In this document: piece after piece, positions 1 through 8,363 of the stretch
Layout: each line of letters begins with the position of its first letter
How positions within the stretch are numbered: position 1 is the stretch's first letter
DNA from: Planctomycetaceae bacterium
Lineage (GTDB): Bacteria > Planctomycetota > Planctomycetia > Pirellulales > Pirellulaceae
NCBI GenBank assembly: GCA_002726245.1
Contig: PBSM01000199.1
Location: forward strand, 1 to 40,854
Direction of reading: 5' to 3'
DNA length: 40,854 nucleotides
Notes under the pieces: generated by a model
What the model saw: only the letters and a program-made list of their open reading frames with translations
What the model was told of the DNA's origin: nothing
Databases searched by the model: none
Translations under genes and position numbers: made by a program

Positions 1-192
1 CACAAGTCGGAATTGACTGACCGCAGTGATCGTCCTTGGGACAACGCGGAGCTTCGCCCCTCGCATGCGGACCGGCGGCGTTCTATTTCCCGAGAAATGA
101 TGGGAAAACAATTCCTGGCCGCTCTGCCGCACGGCCCCAAACACCGCAAATTGTCGATGCTCTTCCAGGACCTGATTGCCCTCGCCGCGTGA
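1..192 (+). CDS. 3' end of an unrecognised protein, possibly a transposase
   Basis: Frame 1 is open from the window edge to a TGA at 190-192 and gives 63 residues. They are basic and rich in Arg and Lys, with segments such as DRPWDNAELRPSHADRRR and a hydrophobic C-terminus ending in DLIALAA. I do not recognise a catalytic motif. The inference that this is the tail of a transposase rests on context: directly after the stop, the minus-strand reading of a metallo-beta-lactamase-like gene loses its family pattern, as expected if the end of an inserted element lies at about 192-205. No terminal inverted repeat or target duplication can be tested because the left half is outside the window. It could equally be the end of an unrelated gene at a rearrangement junction. 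Confidence 0.4.
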   Translation, partial: HKSELTDRSDRPWDNAELRPSHADRRRSISREMMGKQFLAALPHGPKHRKLSMLFQDLIALAA

Positions 193-204
193 TCCCCTAA
201 AGTG

Positions 205-513
205 CAGCTCCTTCAGCAACGCATGTCCCGCCACGTGATCGGCGCGCGCGTGACTCGCCAAGATGATCTTCACATCTTTCATCTTGAAGCCCAGCGACTC
301 GACTCCACCGCGAATCAACGGCACTGTTTGCTCGAAGCCACTGTTAATCAGGATATGTCCCTCGTCGGTTACGATCAGAAAGACGGCGATATCTTTCGAG
401 CCGACGTGATAGACATTCCCGATGACCTGATGGGCGGGAAAGGGTTCGTAGTACGCGCCTTGGCCCGCGGCGGCCCAACTGAGAGCGAGCACTTGAATTG
501 TCGTGGCGAACAT
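205..513 (-). pseudogene. Truncated subclass B3 metallo-beta-lactamase-like protein (N-terminal part)
   Basis: Reading the minus strand from an ATG at 513-511 gives a short hydrophobic leader, then EPFPAHQVIGNVYHVGSKD and a metallo-hydrolase core leading to ASHARADHVAGHALLKEL. This layout (leader, strand-rich region, first metal-site loop) matches the B3 / GOB-like secreted family. A strong Shine-Dalgarno AGGAGG lies at 522-527, eight bases before the ATG, so the start is well supported. After about residue 103 the reading frame stays open to the window edge but no longer resembles the family, and it runs antisense to the neighbouring plus-strand ORF; the rest of the enzyme is missing. The metal motif reads H-A-R-A-D-H instead of H-x-H-x-D-H, with Arg in place of the second His, so even the intact ancestor may have been an atypical enzyme. 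Confidence 0.7.
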
Positions 514-770
514 ACGTGTTGACCTCCTCATATCTCAGGGCAGGCGGCCGAATGATCAAAGCGGATCGGCGCCCAGTGTACCAACGAGTGACGTAACGTA
601 ATCATCCGATTTTGCAGCAACTTGTTGAGCCCTCGGCGTTGAAACCTTGTTGCTCTGCGAAGCTTTCAAATGTTAGTAGCATAACGATCCAGCCACCTAC
701 CGTTGTGCTAGAGCATAACCTACTTGAGTCGCAGAACATTGCTGCCATTTGACAACGATTCAGCTTGTCG

Positions 771-2078
771 TCAACGCGACCGGCTCTGCCAGATCTCGCC
801 CGTTGGGAACTCGTAAGCCGCGAGTGAGTCGGGTTTCATCGTGATGCTGTAGCCAGGCATCGTGGGCAACCGATAGCGAGCGTCTTCAACGCGAAGTTCA
901 TCGACGAAATGCTCGTGCAAGTGATCTGAGAACTCAAGCACGACGCGATCCAGCGACGGCGAGATGCCGATGTAGTTGAACGCGGCCAGATGTTGAACGT
1001 AGTTACACAGCCCGACGCCTCCAGCATGTGGGCAAACAGGTACGTTAAACCTTTTCGCCAGCAGAATGATCGCGAGCAGCTCGTTCACACCACCGACACG
1101 GCACGAGTCGATCTGGCAGAACTGCATCGCACCGGCTTGGAGGAACTGCTTGAACATGATGCGGTTCGAGACGCACTCGCCTGTTGCAACGCCAATCGGT
1201 GCGATGGCCTTGGAGATCTTCGCATGGCCGAGAACATCGTCCGGCGATGTTGGCTCTTCAATCCAGGTTGGATTGAATTGAGCGAGCTCGTGCATCTGCG
1301 TGATGGCTTGACCGACGTCCCAGACCTGATTCGCATCCATCATCAAGTGGCAGTCGTCTCCGATTTCCTCGCGGATGATCGTCGCACGGTGCATGTCGCC
1401 GGCGAGATCCGCTCCGACCTTCATCTTGAACCATGTGAAGCCGCCATCGAGATACTTCTGGCACAGCTCGCGCCGATAGTCGTCGGCATAGCCCATCCAG
1501 CCGGCGCTCGAGGTGTACGAAGGTAAACCGATGTCGAGCAGCTCTTGCTCGCGAGTCGCCTTCGTTGCTTCGTTCTCCTTCAAGATCGCTAAGGCCTCGT
1601 CCGGCGTGAGCGCATCGGTGATGTGATGGAAGTCGATGCAATCAACGATCTGCTGCGGAGACATGTCGGCGAGCAACTTCCAAAGCGGCTTCCCCTCGTG
1701 CTTGGCATAAAGGTCCCAGATCGCGTTAATGATCGCGGCGACCGACATGTGAATCAGGCCACGCTCCGGGCCCAGCCAACGCAACTGCGATTCATTACAG
1801 ATCCGATGCCAAAAGCCGGCGAAGTCATCGGTGATCTCTTCGAGTGTCTTGCCAATGACGAATCGCTTCAGAGTTTCAATCGCGGCCACACACAACTCGG
1901 TCCCGCGCCCGAGCGTGAATGTAATGCCGTCTCCTTCCAGGCCGTCTTGGTCCGTTTTCAGAGTGACATACGCACAGGAGTAGTCTGGATCGACGTGGAT
2001 CGCATCAGAACCGTCGAGGTTGTCGGAGGTCGGGAAGCGAATATCGCGAACGGTGAGGTCTGTAATCGTGATTGTCAT
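771..2078 (-). CDS. fucD: L-fuconate dehydratase (enolase superfamily)
   Basis: This 435-residue enolase-superfamily enzyme should dehydrate L-fuconate to 2-keto-3-deoxy-L-fuconate in non-phosphorylative fucose catabolism. The start at 2078 is chosen because it places the active-site residues exactly at the numbering known for the Xanthomonas enzyme: the K-M-K pair at 218 and 220, metal ligands Asp248 (MMDANQ) and Glu274 (WIEEP), a third ligand in GECVSNR, and the catalytic His351 in CPHAGGVGLCNY with its partner Asp in QIDSCRVGG. The frame stays open upstream to 2225, but that extension is repeat-derived and not expected in the family. No clear Shine-Dalgarno is visible at 2078. The gene is divergent from the CMD-family gene at 2372, and no other fucose gene is seen nearby. 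The fold and reaction class are secure; substrate is inferred from the family. Confidence 0.93.
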   Translation of the reverse strand: MTITITDLTVRDIRFPTSDNLDGSDAIHVDPDYSCAYVTLKTDQDGLEGDGITFTLGRGTELCVAAIETLKRFVIGKTLEEITDDFAGFWHRICNESQLRWLGPERGLIHMSVAAIINAIWDLYAKHEGKPLWKLLADMSPQQIVDCIDFHHITDALTPDEALAILKENEATKATREQELLDIGLPSYTSSAGWMGYADDYRRELCQKYLDGGFTWFKMKVGADLAGDMHRATIIREEIGDDCHLMMDANQVWDVGQAITQMHELAQFNPTWIEEPTSPDDVLGHAKISKAIAPIGVATGECVSNRIMFKQFLQAGAMQFCQIDSCRVGGVNELLAIILLAKRFNVPVCPHAGGVGLCNYVQHLAAFNYIGISPSLDRVVLEFSDHLHEHFVDELRVEDARYRLPTMPGYSITMKPDSLAAYEFPTGEIWQSRSR

Positions 2079-2120
2079 GCGATACATTGGAGCCAACGCA
2101 TGGCGGCCGTGCAATGAGTG

Positions 2121-2310
2121 CGTAGCCGCAAAGAACGCAAGAAACGCCAAGAGCAGGAGATTTGGAAGGGAGGACGATGGACGATCTCGAAGTGCTTCAT
2201 GACGACGAACACGATGTCGGCCCAATCGCTGAAAGGTCCTCCTCTTCTCTCGTGGCTCATCTCCCTTCTCGTCTTCCTTTTTGCGTCGTTTTGCGTTCTT
2301 TGCGGCAACC
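2121..2310. repeat. Inverted repeat in the spacer between fucD and the CMD gene
   Basis: A perfect 16-base arm at 2125-2140 (gccgcaaagaacgcaa) recurs as its reverse complement at 2291-2306, and the similarity extends imperfectly to roughly 2121-2150 and 2281-2310. The roughly 130 bases between the arms hold no convincing gene, although several short ORFs cross them. The arrangement resembles a small non-autonomous or REP-type dispersed element. The left arm lies just upstream of the fucD start and explains why the fucD frame appears extended at its N-terminus. Confidence 0.55.
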
Positions 2311-2371
2311 CCTACGACCGGTTGAGAGAACGAAAGATCGATCTCGAATCACTTGAGAAAGGCATCGCTTT

Positions 2372-2752
2372 ATGTCAGTAGACGAAAACAAGCAACGCGG
2401 AATCGAACTCTTCGCGAAGATGCTCGGCGACGAGTCCTCAGCCGCGACCCGCGAGTCGTGGGAGAAGATCGCACCTGATCTGGAGAACTACATCACTGGC
2501 TTCGTTTTCGGGGACGTGTGGAGCCGGCCGGGACTCGACTTGCGGACCAAGAGTCTCGTTACGATCGCGACGGTTGCGGCTACGGGTCGCACGTTGGCGC
2601 TGGAGCTAAACATCCGCATGGCTCTGAGAAACGGAGCGACACGCGAAGAGATCGTCGAAACCCTCCTGCAGCTTGCTCCCTATGCGGGCTTTCCGGCGGC
2701 TTGGGAAGCGTTGGCGATGGCGCGCAAGGTGTTTGATGACACAGACTCGTAA
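2372..2752 (+). CDS. Carboxymuconolactone decarboxylase family protein
   Basis: A 126-residue all-helical protein with the pattern of the CMD / AhpD-like family: an N-terminal helix with a series of acidic residues, then GFVFGDVWSRPGLDLRTKSLVTIA, a helix pair, and the characteristic NGATREEIVETLLQLAPYAGFPAA near the C-terminus. The length and pattern are closer to the gamma-carboxymuconolactone decarboxylase (PcaC) branch than to the peroxidase AhpD, because no CxxC pair is present. Other protocatechuate genes are absent nearby, so the substrate is unknown; many planctomycete members act in uncharacterised pathways. It is transcribed divergently from fucD, and the two could share a control region in the spacer at 2079-2371. 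Confidence 0.85.
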   Translation: MSVDENKQRGIELFAKMLGDESSAATRESWEKIAPDLENYITGFVFGDVWSRPGLDLRTKSLVTIATVAATGRTLALELNIRMALRNGATREEIVETLLQLAPYAGFPAAWEALAMARKVFDDTDS

Positions 2753-2950
2753 GACCCACGATAGATTTCGCACTTGAAACTTGGCCGACTCCTCGGTACT
2801 CTTCTCAGCAGAACAGGGGAATGTTCTTTCTTTTGAGGAGACGCGTTTCTTAGCGTCTATCGTTCTTGCGGCCTATCGTTTCTTACCGCAAGGATTCTCC
2901 GCGAGTGAACTTGCGACGCTTTGCACGCACAGCTCCCGACGAAGTAAGCA

Positions 2951-4387
2951 ATGCGACTCTGGATTCCCTTGGTTTTCGTCGTCGGTCTGGCGATGCTTCC
3001 GCTTGGCTTCCGCGATGCCGTTCGCCCGGCGACACAGCGCTCAGCGGAAACGAACCGACCAAGTGTCCAATTCGAAGGCGAGACGGAACATTCGATCGTC
3101 GAGACATTAGTTCTTCCAATCGAGCTGTTGTCATCGAACGAGTCGTTGGCCAGGGAGCCAACTCACGAATTCGTCTATGGCGATCGAGCAAGCTTTCATC
3201 CGCACGGCGAGCAAGTCTGTGCTTCAGGTTGTGCCGCAAGTCGTCACCCAACGGAAGAGTTGACACGGGCACGCTTCCGGCGGCTGCTCACGGAATACGC
3301 GACTGAGTCGATCGACGAGCCCGGCGAGGCGTTTGAGACGTTACTCTATTTCGGGCGGCAAGCCGACGCTTGGCTTGCGCGTGACGGTGCGGGCTCGCTC
3401 GATCTGATGCGAGCGAACGCGCTGCGGTACGAGTTGAAGCGTGCCAATGCGCAAATGTCGTTCCGAGTTGGCGCGTGGGCTAACTACGGGCTGGGGTCGC
3501 TGAATGAGAGTCTGCCGGAGTTCGTGGTGATGGGAACGCCGCTGGCCGATTGTTGCGGAGGCCAAGAGGCTCATCGAGCCAACTATCTTGGCCCGCAGTA
3601 CGACGGCGTGCCTCTACAGGTCGATCCCAAGAACAGCATGCCGTACCTGTCGCCCGAGCAAGGCACCTTCGTCGAAGAACAACGCCAGCAACTCGATCTA
3701 CTTCGTCGTCTGAATCAATTCACGTCCAGTCAGAATCCAGACGACGAAGCGATCACGGCGCGAACACGTGCTTATGAGTTGGCGTTTCGCATGCAGATGG
3801 CGGTACCGCGCGTTGTCGATATCGAGAGTGAAACGCAACAGACTCAAGATGCGTACGGATTGAACAACGAAGACACGCAGGAGTTCGGGCGTCAGATGTT
3901 GACGGCTCGGCGATTGGTGGAGAGCGGTGTACGATTCGTGCAAGTCTATCACGGCAACAATGGTGGAGCCGGAAGTTGGGACGCGCACCGCGGACTGAAG
4001 GCAGGCCACACGCGGATGTGTCGGCAAGTCGATCAGCCAATCGGAGCATTGTTGAAGGATTTGAAACAGCGCGGCCTGCTTGATGAGACTCTCGTCGTAT
4101 GGGGTAGTGAATTTGGGCGCACTCCCGGTTCCCAACACGGTGACGGACGCGATCATCATCCCTACGGATTTACGGTGTGGATGGCGGGCGGCGGCATCAA
4201 AGGCGGCATTGCCCACGGTGCAACTGACGAACTCGGATTCCATGCCGTCGAGAATCGCCACTACGTCACCGACGTTCACGCCACGCTGTTACACCAGTTG
4301 GGACTCGATCCGCGCCGGCTGGCCGTTCCCGGCCGCCAACGTCTGGAACGCGACTTCGGCGAGCCGATTCGTGAGATTATCAGTTAG
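2951..4387 (+). CDS. Chimeric protein: secreted-protein N-terminus fused to the C-terminal part of DUF1501
   Basis: Residues 1-22 form a membrane anchor or signal ([20 protein letters not shown]). Residues about 72-173 ([20 protein letters not shown] onward, ending [11 protein letters not shown]) match the start of a conserved planctomycete exported protein of unknown function. From about residue 174 the sequence becomes the C-terminal two thirds of a DUF1501 (sulfatase-like fold) protein: [92 protein letters not shown]. The Tat signal and N-terminal third usual for DUF1501 are missing, and no PSD1 cytochrome partner lies next to it. The frame is continuous across the junction near 3468-3480, so the likely origin is an in-frame deletion between two formerly separate genes. 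Whether the fusion works is unknown. Confidence 0.85.
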   Translation: MRLWIPLVFVVGLAMLPLGFRDAVRPATQRSAETNRPSVQFEGETEHSIVETLVLPIELLSSNESLAREPTHEFVYGDRASFHPHGEQVCASGCAASRHPTEELTRARFRRLLTEYATESIDEPGEAFETLLYFGRQADAWLARDGAGSLDLMRANALRYELKRANAQMSFRVGAWANYGLGSLNESLPEFVVMGTPLADCCGGQEAHRANYLGPQYDGVPLQVDPKNSMPYLSPEQGTFVEEQRQQLDLLRRLNQFTSSQNPDDEAITARTRAYELAFRMQMAVPRVVDIESETQQTQDAYGLNNEDTQEFGRQMLTARRLVESGVRFVQVYHGNNGGAGSWDAHRGLKAGHTRMCRQVDQPIGALLKDLKQRGLLDETLVVWGSEFGRTPGSQHGDGRDHHPYGFTVWMAGGGIKGGIAHGATDELGFHAVENRHYVTDVHATLLHQLGLDPRRLAVPGRQRLERDFGEPIREIIS

Positions 4388-4407
4388 GCATTAGGCACTT
4401 CTCGGTG

Positions 4408-4436
4408 CAACATGCGCGTTAGGTGCGCGCATGTTG
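4408..4436 (+). terminator. Hairpin, possible terminator of the DUF1501 chimera
   Basis: Perfect 11-base stem caacatgcgcg / cgcgcatgttg with a 7-base loop, 21 bases after the stop codon at 4387. There is no long T tract, so this is either a factor-dependent or weak terminator, or simply another palindromic repeat. Confidence 0.45.
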
Positions 4437-4438
4437 TA

Positions 4439-4491
4439 GGATGGACGCCCTCGTCCGTCACTCTGCGTTGGACGGACGAGGGCGTCCATCC
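4439..4491. repeat. Perfect 21-base inverted repeat (dispersed hairpin)
   Basis: The bases at 4439-4459 and 4471-4491 are exact reverse complements, separated by an 11-base loop. The core is gacgccctcgtccgtc and its complement. A perfect stem of this length without a T tail suggests a dispersed REP-like element rather than a plain terminator. It follows the shorter hairpin at 4408-4436 by two bases. Confidence 0.65.
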
Positions 4492-4632
4492 CATCGTGGT
4501 TGCGGCTCGGCCGTGCTAGGAATTGGAATGCACGAGCAGCCACGCCCGTGTTTCTTGCGACTCCCCGATCCGCGGATTAACGTGGATTGACAATCCTTGC
4601 ATGCACGACGATATTCCGCTGATACTTCCGCG

Positions 4633-4689
4633 CGAATAAATGAAAGAGCAGGAATCGTCGATCGTCATTCGTGCTCTCTCCTTTATTCG
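4633..4689. repeat. Imperfect 24-base inverted repeat
   Basis: The left arm at 4633-4656 (cgaataaatgaaagagcagg...) and the right arm at 4666-4689 pair with only a few mismatches around a 9-base loop. It is a third palindrome in the same spacer, with a sequence unrelated to the other two. Confidence 0.55.
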
Positions 4690-4830
4690 TGCGGTCGCCC
4701 CTTCGACTATTCACACTGAACTGATCCCACCGGAGCCAATCGATGCCGGCTGCCTTACGTCTCGATTTCCGTTGTGTACGTACTGTCTCCAGAACGAGAC
4801 GATCGTTGCTTGGCGGGGCACTTCACGTAT

Positions 4831-4858
4831 CGAGTACTCAGTACCGAGTACTCAGTAT
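4831..4858 (+). repeat. Two-copy 14-base tandem repeat at a translation start
   Basis: cgagtactcagtac at 4831-4844 is followed by cgagtactcagtat at 4845-4858. The second copy runs into the ATG at 4857 of the pentaheme cytochrome, so the duplication occupies the place where a ribosome binding site would be; no Shine-Dalgarno is visible there. Confidence 0.7.
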
Positions 4859-7568
4859 GAGGTGTGCAATAGTTAGTTTGGCGACTTGCATCTCATTGTT
4901 GTTCGCAACCCATGCGCCTGCTGTACAAGCTAATCCTCTCGTACCTGGATACGAGCGTTTTTTTGCAGAGGATGATGCACACACAGCGAACGGCGGAGCG
5001 TTGTTGCTCGGTGAGTTGAATTGCTTGTCGTGCCACGAGGCTCTGGCCGCCCTGTCGGCTTATGTGCAGACGAAGCAAGCTCCGATACTCGACAACGTCG
5101 GCCAGCGCGTTCGTCCCGAGTTTCTCCGCGAGTATCTGGCCGCGCCTCACAAGGCGAAGCCCGGCACGACGATGCCTGATCTGCTGGCGAGCGCGAGTGA
5201 ATCCGAGCGGATAGACAAGGTCGAAGCACTCGTCCACTTTCTCGCATCGACCGGGAAGCTTCGCGAAGCGGCTCCAATCACGCCGGCCGTGACGCGCGGC
5301 GAAACGCTCTTTCATACGGTTGGTTGCGTCGCTTGCCATCAACCGAGTCAGGTGGACTTCGCCAAGCTCTCGACTTCGGTGCCGCTGCCGGCGGAAATGG
5401 AGAAGAAGTACACCCTGCCGGGCCTTGCCGAGTTTCTTCAGAACCCATTGCACGTTCGCCCATCCGGGCGCATGCCGCACTTGAACCTCAACGAGGCCGA
5501 AGCTCGCGATGTCGCTTCGTACTTGTTGCGCAATCTCGAAGTGGCGGGCGTCGTCGAGTACGCCTACTACGAAGGAAGCTGGCAGGATCTGCCGGACTTC
5601 TCAAAACTCGAGCCGAAGTCGAAGGGCAAGACGACAAGCTTCGATGTCAACATCGGACGGCCGGATCAATTTGGAATCGTCTTCAAAGCGTTGTTCGATG
5701 TTGCCCAAGAGGGTGAATACACATTTCATATCGGCTCGGACGACGGATCGCGAATTCGAGTGGACGGCAAAGAAGTCGCTGTCGTACCGGGTGTTCATCC
5801 CGTTGTCTTCAAGAGTGGTAAGGTGAAGCTGACAGATGGCACGCACGAGGCCGAAGTTGAGTTCTTCGAACAAGGCGGCGGTCAGGAACTGAAAGTCGAG
5901 TACGAAGGACCTGGCATTAAGCGGCAGTCGCTTGAATATGCGCTGATGCCACCCGAAGACAAAGCGAAAGACGAGAAGAAGTTTGTTGTAAAGCCCGAAC
6001 TCGTTGTGAAGGGCAGGGCACTCTTCGGTTCGCTTGGCTGTGCGTCGTGTCATCAGCTTCGCATCGGTAATCAGCAGATCGCGTCCGCTGTCTCAGCGAA
6101 ACCGCTGACTTCTCTCGACAACGAGAAAGGTTGTTTGGCCGACTCGCCAGCAAAGGTGCCTGACTTCCATCTCAGCAAGAATCAGCGAGTCGCGCTTGCC
6201 GCAGCAATCAAGTCGCTCAACAGCCCAAACTTGCGGCCTGCGCGTCCAACGGATGCGATCAACGCGACATTGACTGCTTTCAATTGCTATGCGTGCCATC
6301 AGCGAGGCGAAGTTGGCGGCGTTGAACGATCGCGTAACGCCCTGTTCAATTCGAACCAACCCGAGATGGGTGACGAAGGGCGCATCCCACCGCACTTGAC
6401 CGGTGTTGGTGCGAAATTGAAGCCTGGCTGGTTGAAGCAGGTCTTCGATGACGGAGCCAAAGACCGGCCGTACATGTTCACGCGAATGCCGCGTTTCGGT
6501 TCGCAAAACGTCGGGCATCTGATCAAGTCGTTCGCGGAAGCCGACCCGCCTGTCGCGGATCATAGTGTCGCGACGAACATCGGTGAACGAAAGGTTAAAT
6601 CGGCCGGGCGCAAACTATCGGGCTCGCAGGGCTTCTCGTGTATCAAGTGTCACACGTGGGGCAACGTGAAGGCGACGGGTATTCAGTCGATCAACATGGT
6701 CACGCTGACTCGCCGTTTACAAGAGAACTGGTTTCATCACTACATGCTCAATCCGCAACAGTATCGCCCGGGCACACGAATGCCCGCTGCGTGGCCGCAG
6801 GGGCAGGTGCTGTTGCCGAATTTGCTCGATGGCAAAGCACTCACGCAGGTTAATTCCATCTGGCGGTTCCTCGACGATGGTGACAAAGCCGCGATGCCGG
6901 TCGGCTTGGGAGCGAATCCGATTGTCTTGGCAGCGTACGACGAGGCCATCATCTATCGCAACTTCATCGAAGGTGCCGGCCCCCGCGCGATCGGCGTTGG
7001 CTATCCCGAGCAAGTGAATCAAGCCTTCGACGCAAACAACTTGCGGATCGCGTTGCTTTGGCACGGAGCCTTCATCGACGCCTCGAAGCACTGGCTTGGG
7101 CGCGGCCAAGGTTTTCAGCCGCCGCTCGGAGACAATGTGTTGAAGCTGCCCGAGGGTGTCTCGTTCGCGGTGCTTGAGAATCCGGAGACGTCGTGGCCGA
7201 CGGTGACAGCGAAGGATCTTGGTTACCGATTCCGAGGCTACCGATTGGGTGAGGCTCGTCGGCCGGCGTTCCGCTATCAGATCGGGAATGCGTCTGTCGA
7301 GGATGAACTTGTTGCAACTTCAAAGAAAGAGTTCACTTCTGTTCGCCGTACGTTGACGATCACGGCGACCGAGCCAATCGACAACCTGTGGTATCGAGCT
7401 GCAACTGGCAACACGATCGCGATGGCCAACGGCGTCGCAACAATCGACGACTCGTGGCGCGTTCGCGTTACCGGCGGCAAGCTGCGGAAGTCGAACGGCG
7501 CGGAGTTGCTTGTTCCTGTCCGGTTCGTCGATGGGAAAGCAACGATCGTGCAGGAATATGAGTGGTAA
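4857..7568 (+). CDS. Secreted pentaheme cytochrome c with internal PA14 domain
   Basis: The start at 4857 gives a typical signal peptide (MRCAIVSLATCISLLFATHA, cleavage likely after VQA) and a protein of 903 residues. Five heme c sites are visible, at Cys56 (CLSCH), Cys157 (CVACH), Cys395 (CASCH), Cys477 (CYACH) and Cys595 (CIKCH). Between the second and third lies a PA14-like beta domain (about residues 220-360; GEYTFHIGSDDGSRIRVDGK), which in other proteins binds carbohydrate. After the last heme a region of about 300 residues has no motif I recognise. Such proteins occur widely in planctomycetes next to secreted propeller dehydrogenase-like proteins, as at 8364 here, suggesting periplasmic electron transfer coupled to sugar or polymer oxidation; that role is inferred. 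Confidence 0.88.
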   Translation: MRCAIVSLATCISLLFATHAPAVQANPLVPGYERFFAEDDAHTANGGALLLGELNCLSCHEALAALSAYVQTKQAPILDNVGQRVRPEFLREYLAAPHKAKPGTTMPDLLASASESERIDKVEALVHFLASTGKLREAAPITPAVTRGETLFHTVGCVACHQPSQVDFAKLSTSVPLPAEMEKKYTLPGLAEFLQNPLHVRPSGRMPHLNLNEAEARDVASYLLRNLEVAGVVEYAYYEGSWQDLPDFSKLEPKSKGKTTSFDVNIGRPDQFGIVFKALFDVAQEGEYTFHIGSDDGSRIRVDGKEVAVVPGVHPVVFKSGKVKLTDGTHEAEVEFFEQGGGQELKVEYEGPGIKRQSLEYALMPPEDKAKDEKKFVVKPELVVKGRALFGSLGCASCHQLRIGNQQIASAVSAKPLTSLDNEKGCLADSPAKVPDFHLSKNQRVALAAAIKSLNSPNLRPARPTDAINATLTAFNCYACHQRGEVGGVERSRNALFNSNQPEMGDEGRIPPHLTGVGAKLKPGWLKQVFDDGAKDRPYMFTRMPRFGSQNVGHLIKSFAEADPPVADHSVATNIGERKVKSAGRKLSGSQGFSCIKCHTWGNVKATGIQSINMVTLTRRLQENWFHHYMLNPQQYRPGTRMPAAWPQGQVLLPNLLDGKALTQVNSIWRFLDDGDKAAMPVGLGANPIVLAAYDEAIIYRNFIEGAGPRAIGVGYPEQVNQAFDANNLRIALLWHGAFIDASKHWLGRGQGFQPPLGDNVLKLPEGVSFAVLENPETSWPTVTAKDLGYRFRGYRLGEARRPAFRYQIGNASVEDELVATSKKEFTSVRRTLTITATEPIDNLWYRAATGNTIAMANGVATIDDSWRVRVTGGKLRKSNGAELLVPVRFVDGKATIVQEYEW

Positions 7569-7593
7569 CTCAATGGTAACGAATAGCCGCCGT

Positions 7594-8001
7594 TCACTTG
7601 GACCAGTCCGTGACGCTCAATCTCGGTACGGCGGACAAGTCGCTGTCTTTGGTCACGACCACACAATCAGCGAGGCACGTGGCAATCGCGGCGATTTGCA
7701 TATCGACTTGTTGCATTTGGCGGCCCGCCCGTCGCAACTCAGCGAAAATGCGTCCGTACTCCCTGGCGGCGTGCTGATCGAACGGCCAGACAATGAAATC
7801 GCCGAGCTAGTGCCGAAGTCGCTGTTCGTTGCGTTGTCGCGTCTGACTGAGTTCAATGCCCGCCCAGAGTTCTGCCAACACAGACACCGCGATGCCGACT
7901 CGGTCACCGTTGGCGACAGCTTCTCTCGCTCTTTCGTAGACACCACAGCGACGGTTTACGTAATCGCTCGCGATTCCCGTGTCCAAAAGAAAGCGGGTCA
8001 A
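7594..8001 (-). pseudogene. PIN-domain (VapC-like) toxin interrupted by an in-frame amber codon
   Basis: Read from the TTG at 8001, this frame gives a PIN ribonuclease of about 135 codons: RFLLDTGIASDYV with the first catalytic Asp, VLAELWAGIELSQT with the conserved Glu, then a TAG at 7809-7807, then LGDFIVWPFDQHAAREYGRI, QQVDMQIAAIA and VVVTKDSDLSAVP, which supply the remaining acidic residues, ending at TGA 7596-7594. The frame and family pattern continue perfectly on both sides of the TAG, so a single base change is enough to explain it. The TTG start overlaps the antitoxin stop (TTGA), the usual coupling in such operons. The first fragment alone lacks two catalytic acids, so the toxin is probably inactive unless the amber codon is read through. 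Confidence 0.85.
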
Positions 8002-8297
8002 AAGAGCCCCTCCAGTTCGCTCGCGTTCTTTCCCCAAGAATCTGCGTTGAATGATCGCGAACTGGCACGAGCCTTGTCGATCAGTTCTTGCTCACCGGCT
8101 TCGAGTGACAGAGGCTCCACCACGTCCATCCGCTGCAACAACGCCTGGATTCCTTGTGGCGTCTTTGGCCATTCGGATTCGTCGATTCCGACGCGATCAT
8201 TCACCAGCGCGACCAGGATCCGAGTGCCATCAGGCCACTCGACGGGCGTGTCGAAGATGACTTTGCCATCGCGGTACGTTGTAGGGACTTTTGCCAT
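7998..8297 (-). CDS. Antitoxin of the PIN-toxin module
   Basis: A 99-residue protein starting [20 protein letters not shown], followed by [17 protein letters not shown] and a helical acidic C-terminus ([20 protein letters not shown]). Small proteins of this pattern commonly precede PIN-domain toxins in planctomycetes. The start at 8297 is chosen on family pattern; an ATG directly before it (8300) and upstream codons to 8375 are also in frame. Its stop codon overlaps the TTG of the toxin. It would be expected to bind and neutralise the toxin and to repress the pair; the beta-strand N-terminus may be the DNA-binding part, which is inference. The gene is intact while its toxin is not. Confidence 0.8.
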   Translation of the reverse strand: MAKVPTTYRDGKVIFDTPVEWPDGTRILVALVNDRVGIDESEWPKTPQGIQALLQRMDVVEPLSLEAGEQELIDKARASSRSFNADSWGKNASELEGLF

Positions 8298-8363
8298 CAT
8301 CACTTTCAACAGAATCTTTCGATGACACTCAACATAACTCTCATGGATTCTACAACGACTGTC

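Larger units (their letters stand above)
4388..4856. other. Non-coding spacer with clustered hairpins upstream of the pentaheme cytochrome
   Basis: No convincing gene lies between the DUF1501 chimera and the cytochrome start chosen at 4857. The spacer holds three strong palindromes (4408-4436, 4439-4491, 4633-4689) and a 14-base tandem duplication (4831-4858), listed separately. The reading frame of the cytochrome stays open upstream to 4743, but that stretch has no signal-peptide character and precedes a much better start. Confidence 0.7.

Noticed and set aside
560..770. tRNA or small RNA in the spacer before fucD
   Set aside because: No cloverleaf pattern, terminator or promoter pair could be supported.
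2079..2225. N-terminal extension of L-fuconate dehydratase with a hydrophobic segment
   Set aside because: It lies in an inverted-repeat element, and the start at 2078 gives exact agreement with known active-site numbering.
2226..2371. Small genes between fucD and the CMD gene
   Set aside because: The short frames read repeat-derived sequence in both directions, with no conserved pattern.
4831..4858. CRISPR-like or satellite array
   Set aside because: Only two adjacent copies of 14 bases without spacers.
7510..8325. Plus-strand 271-codon frame
   Set aside because: It is antisense to the toxin-antitoxin pair, has no domain pattern and overlaps the end of the cytochrome gene.
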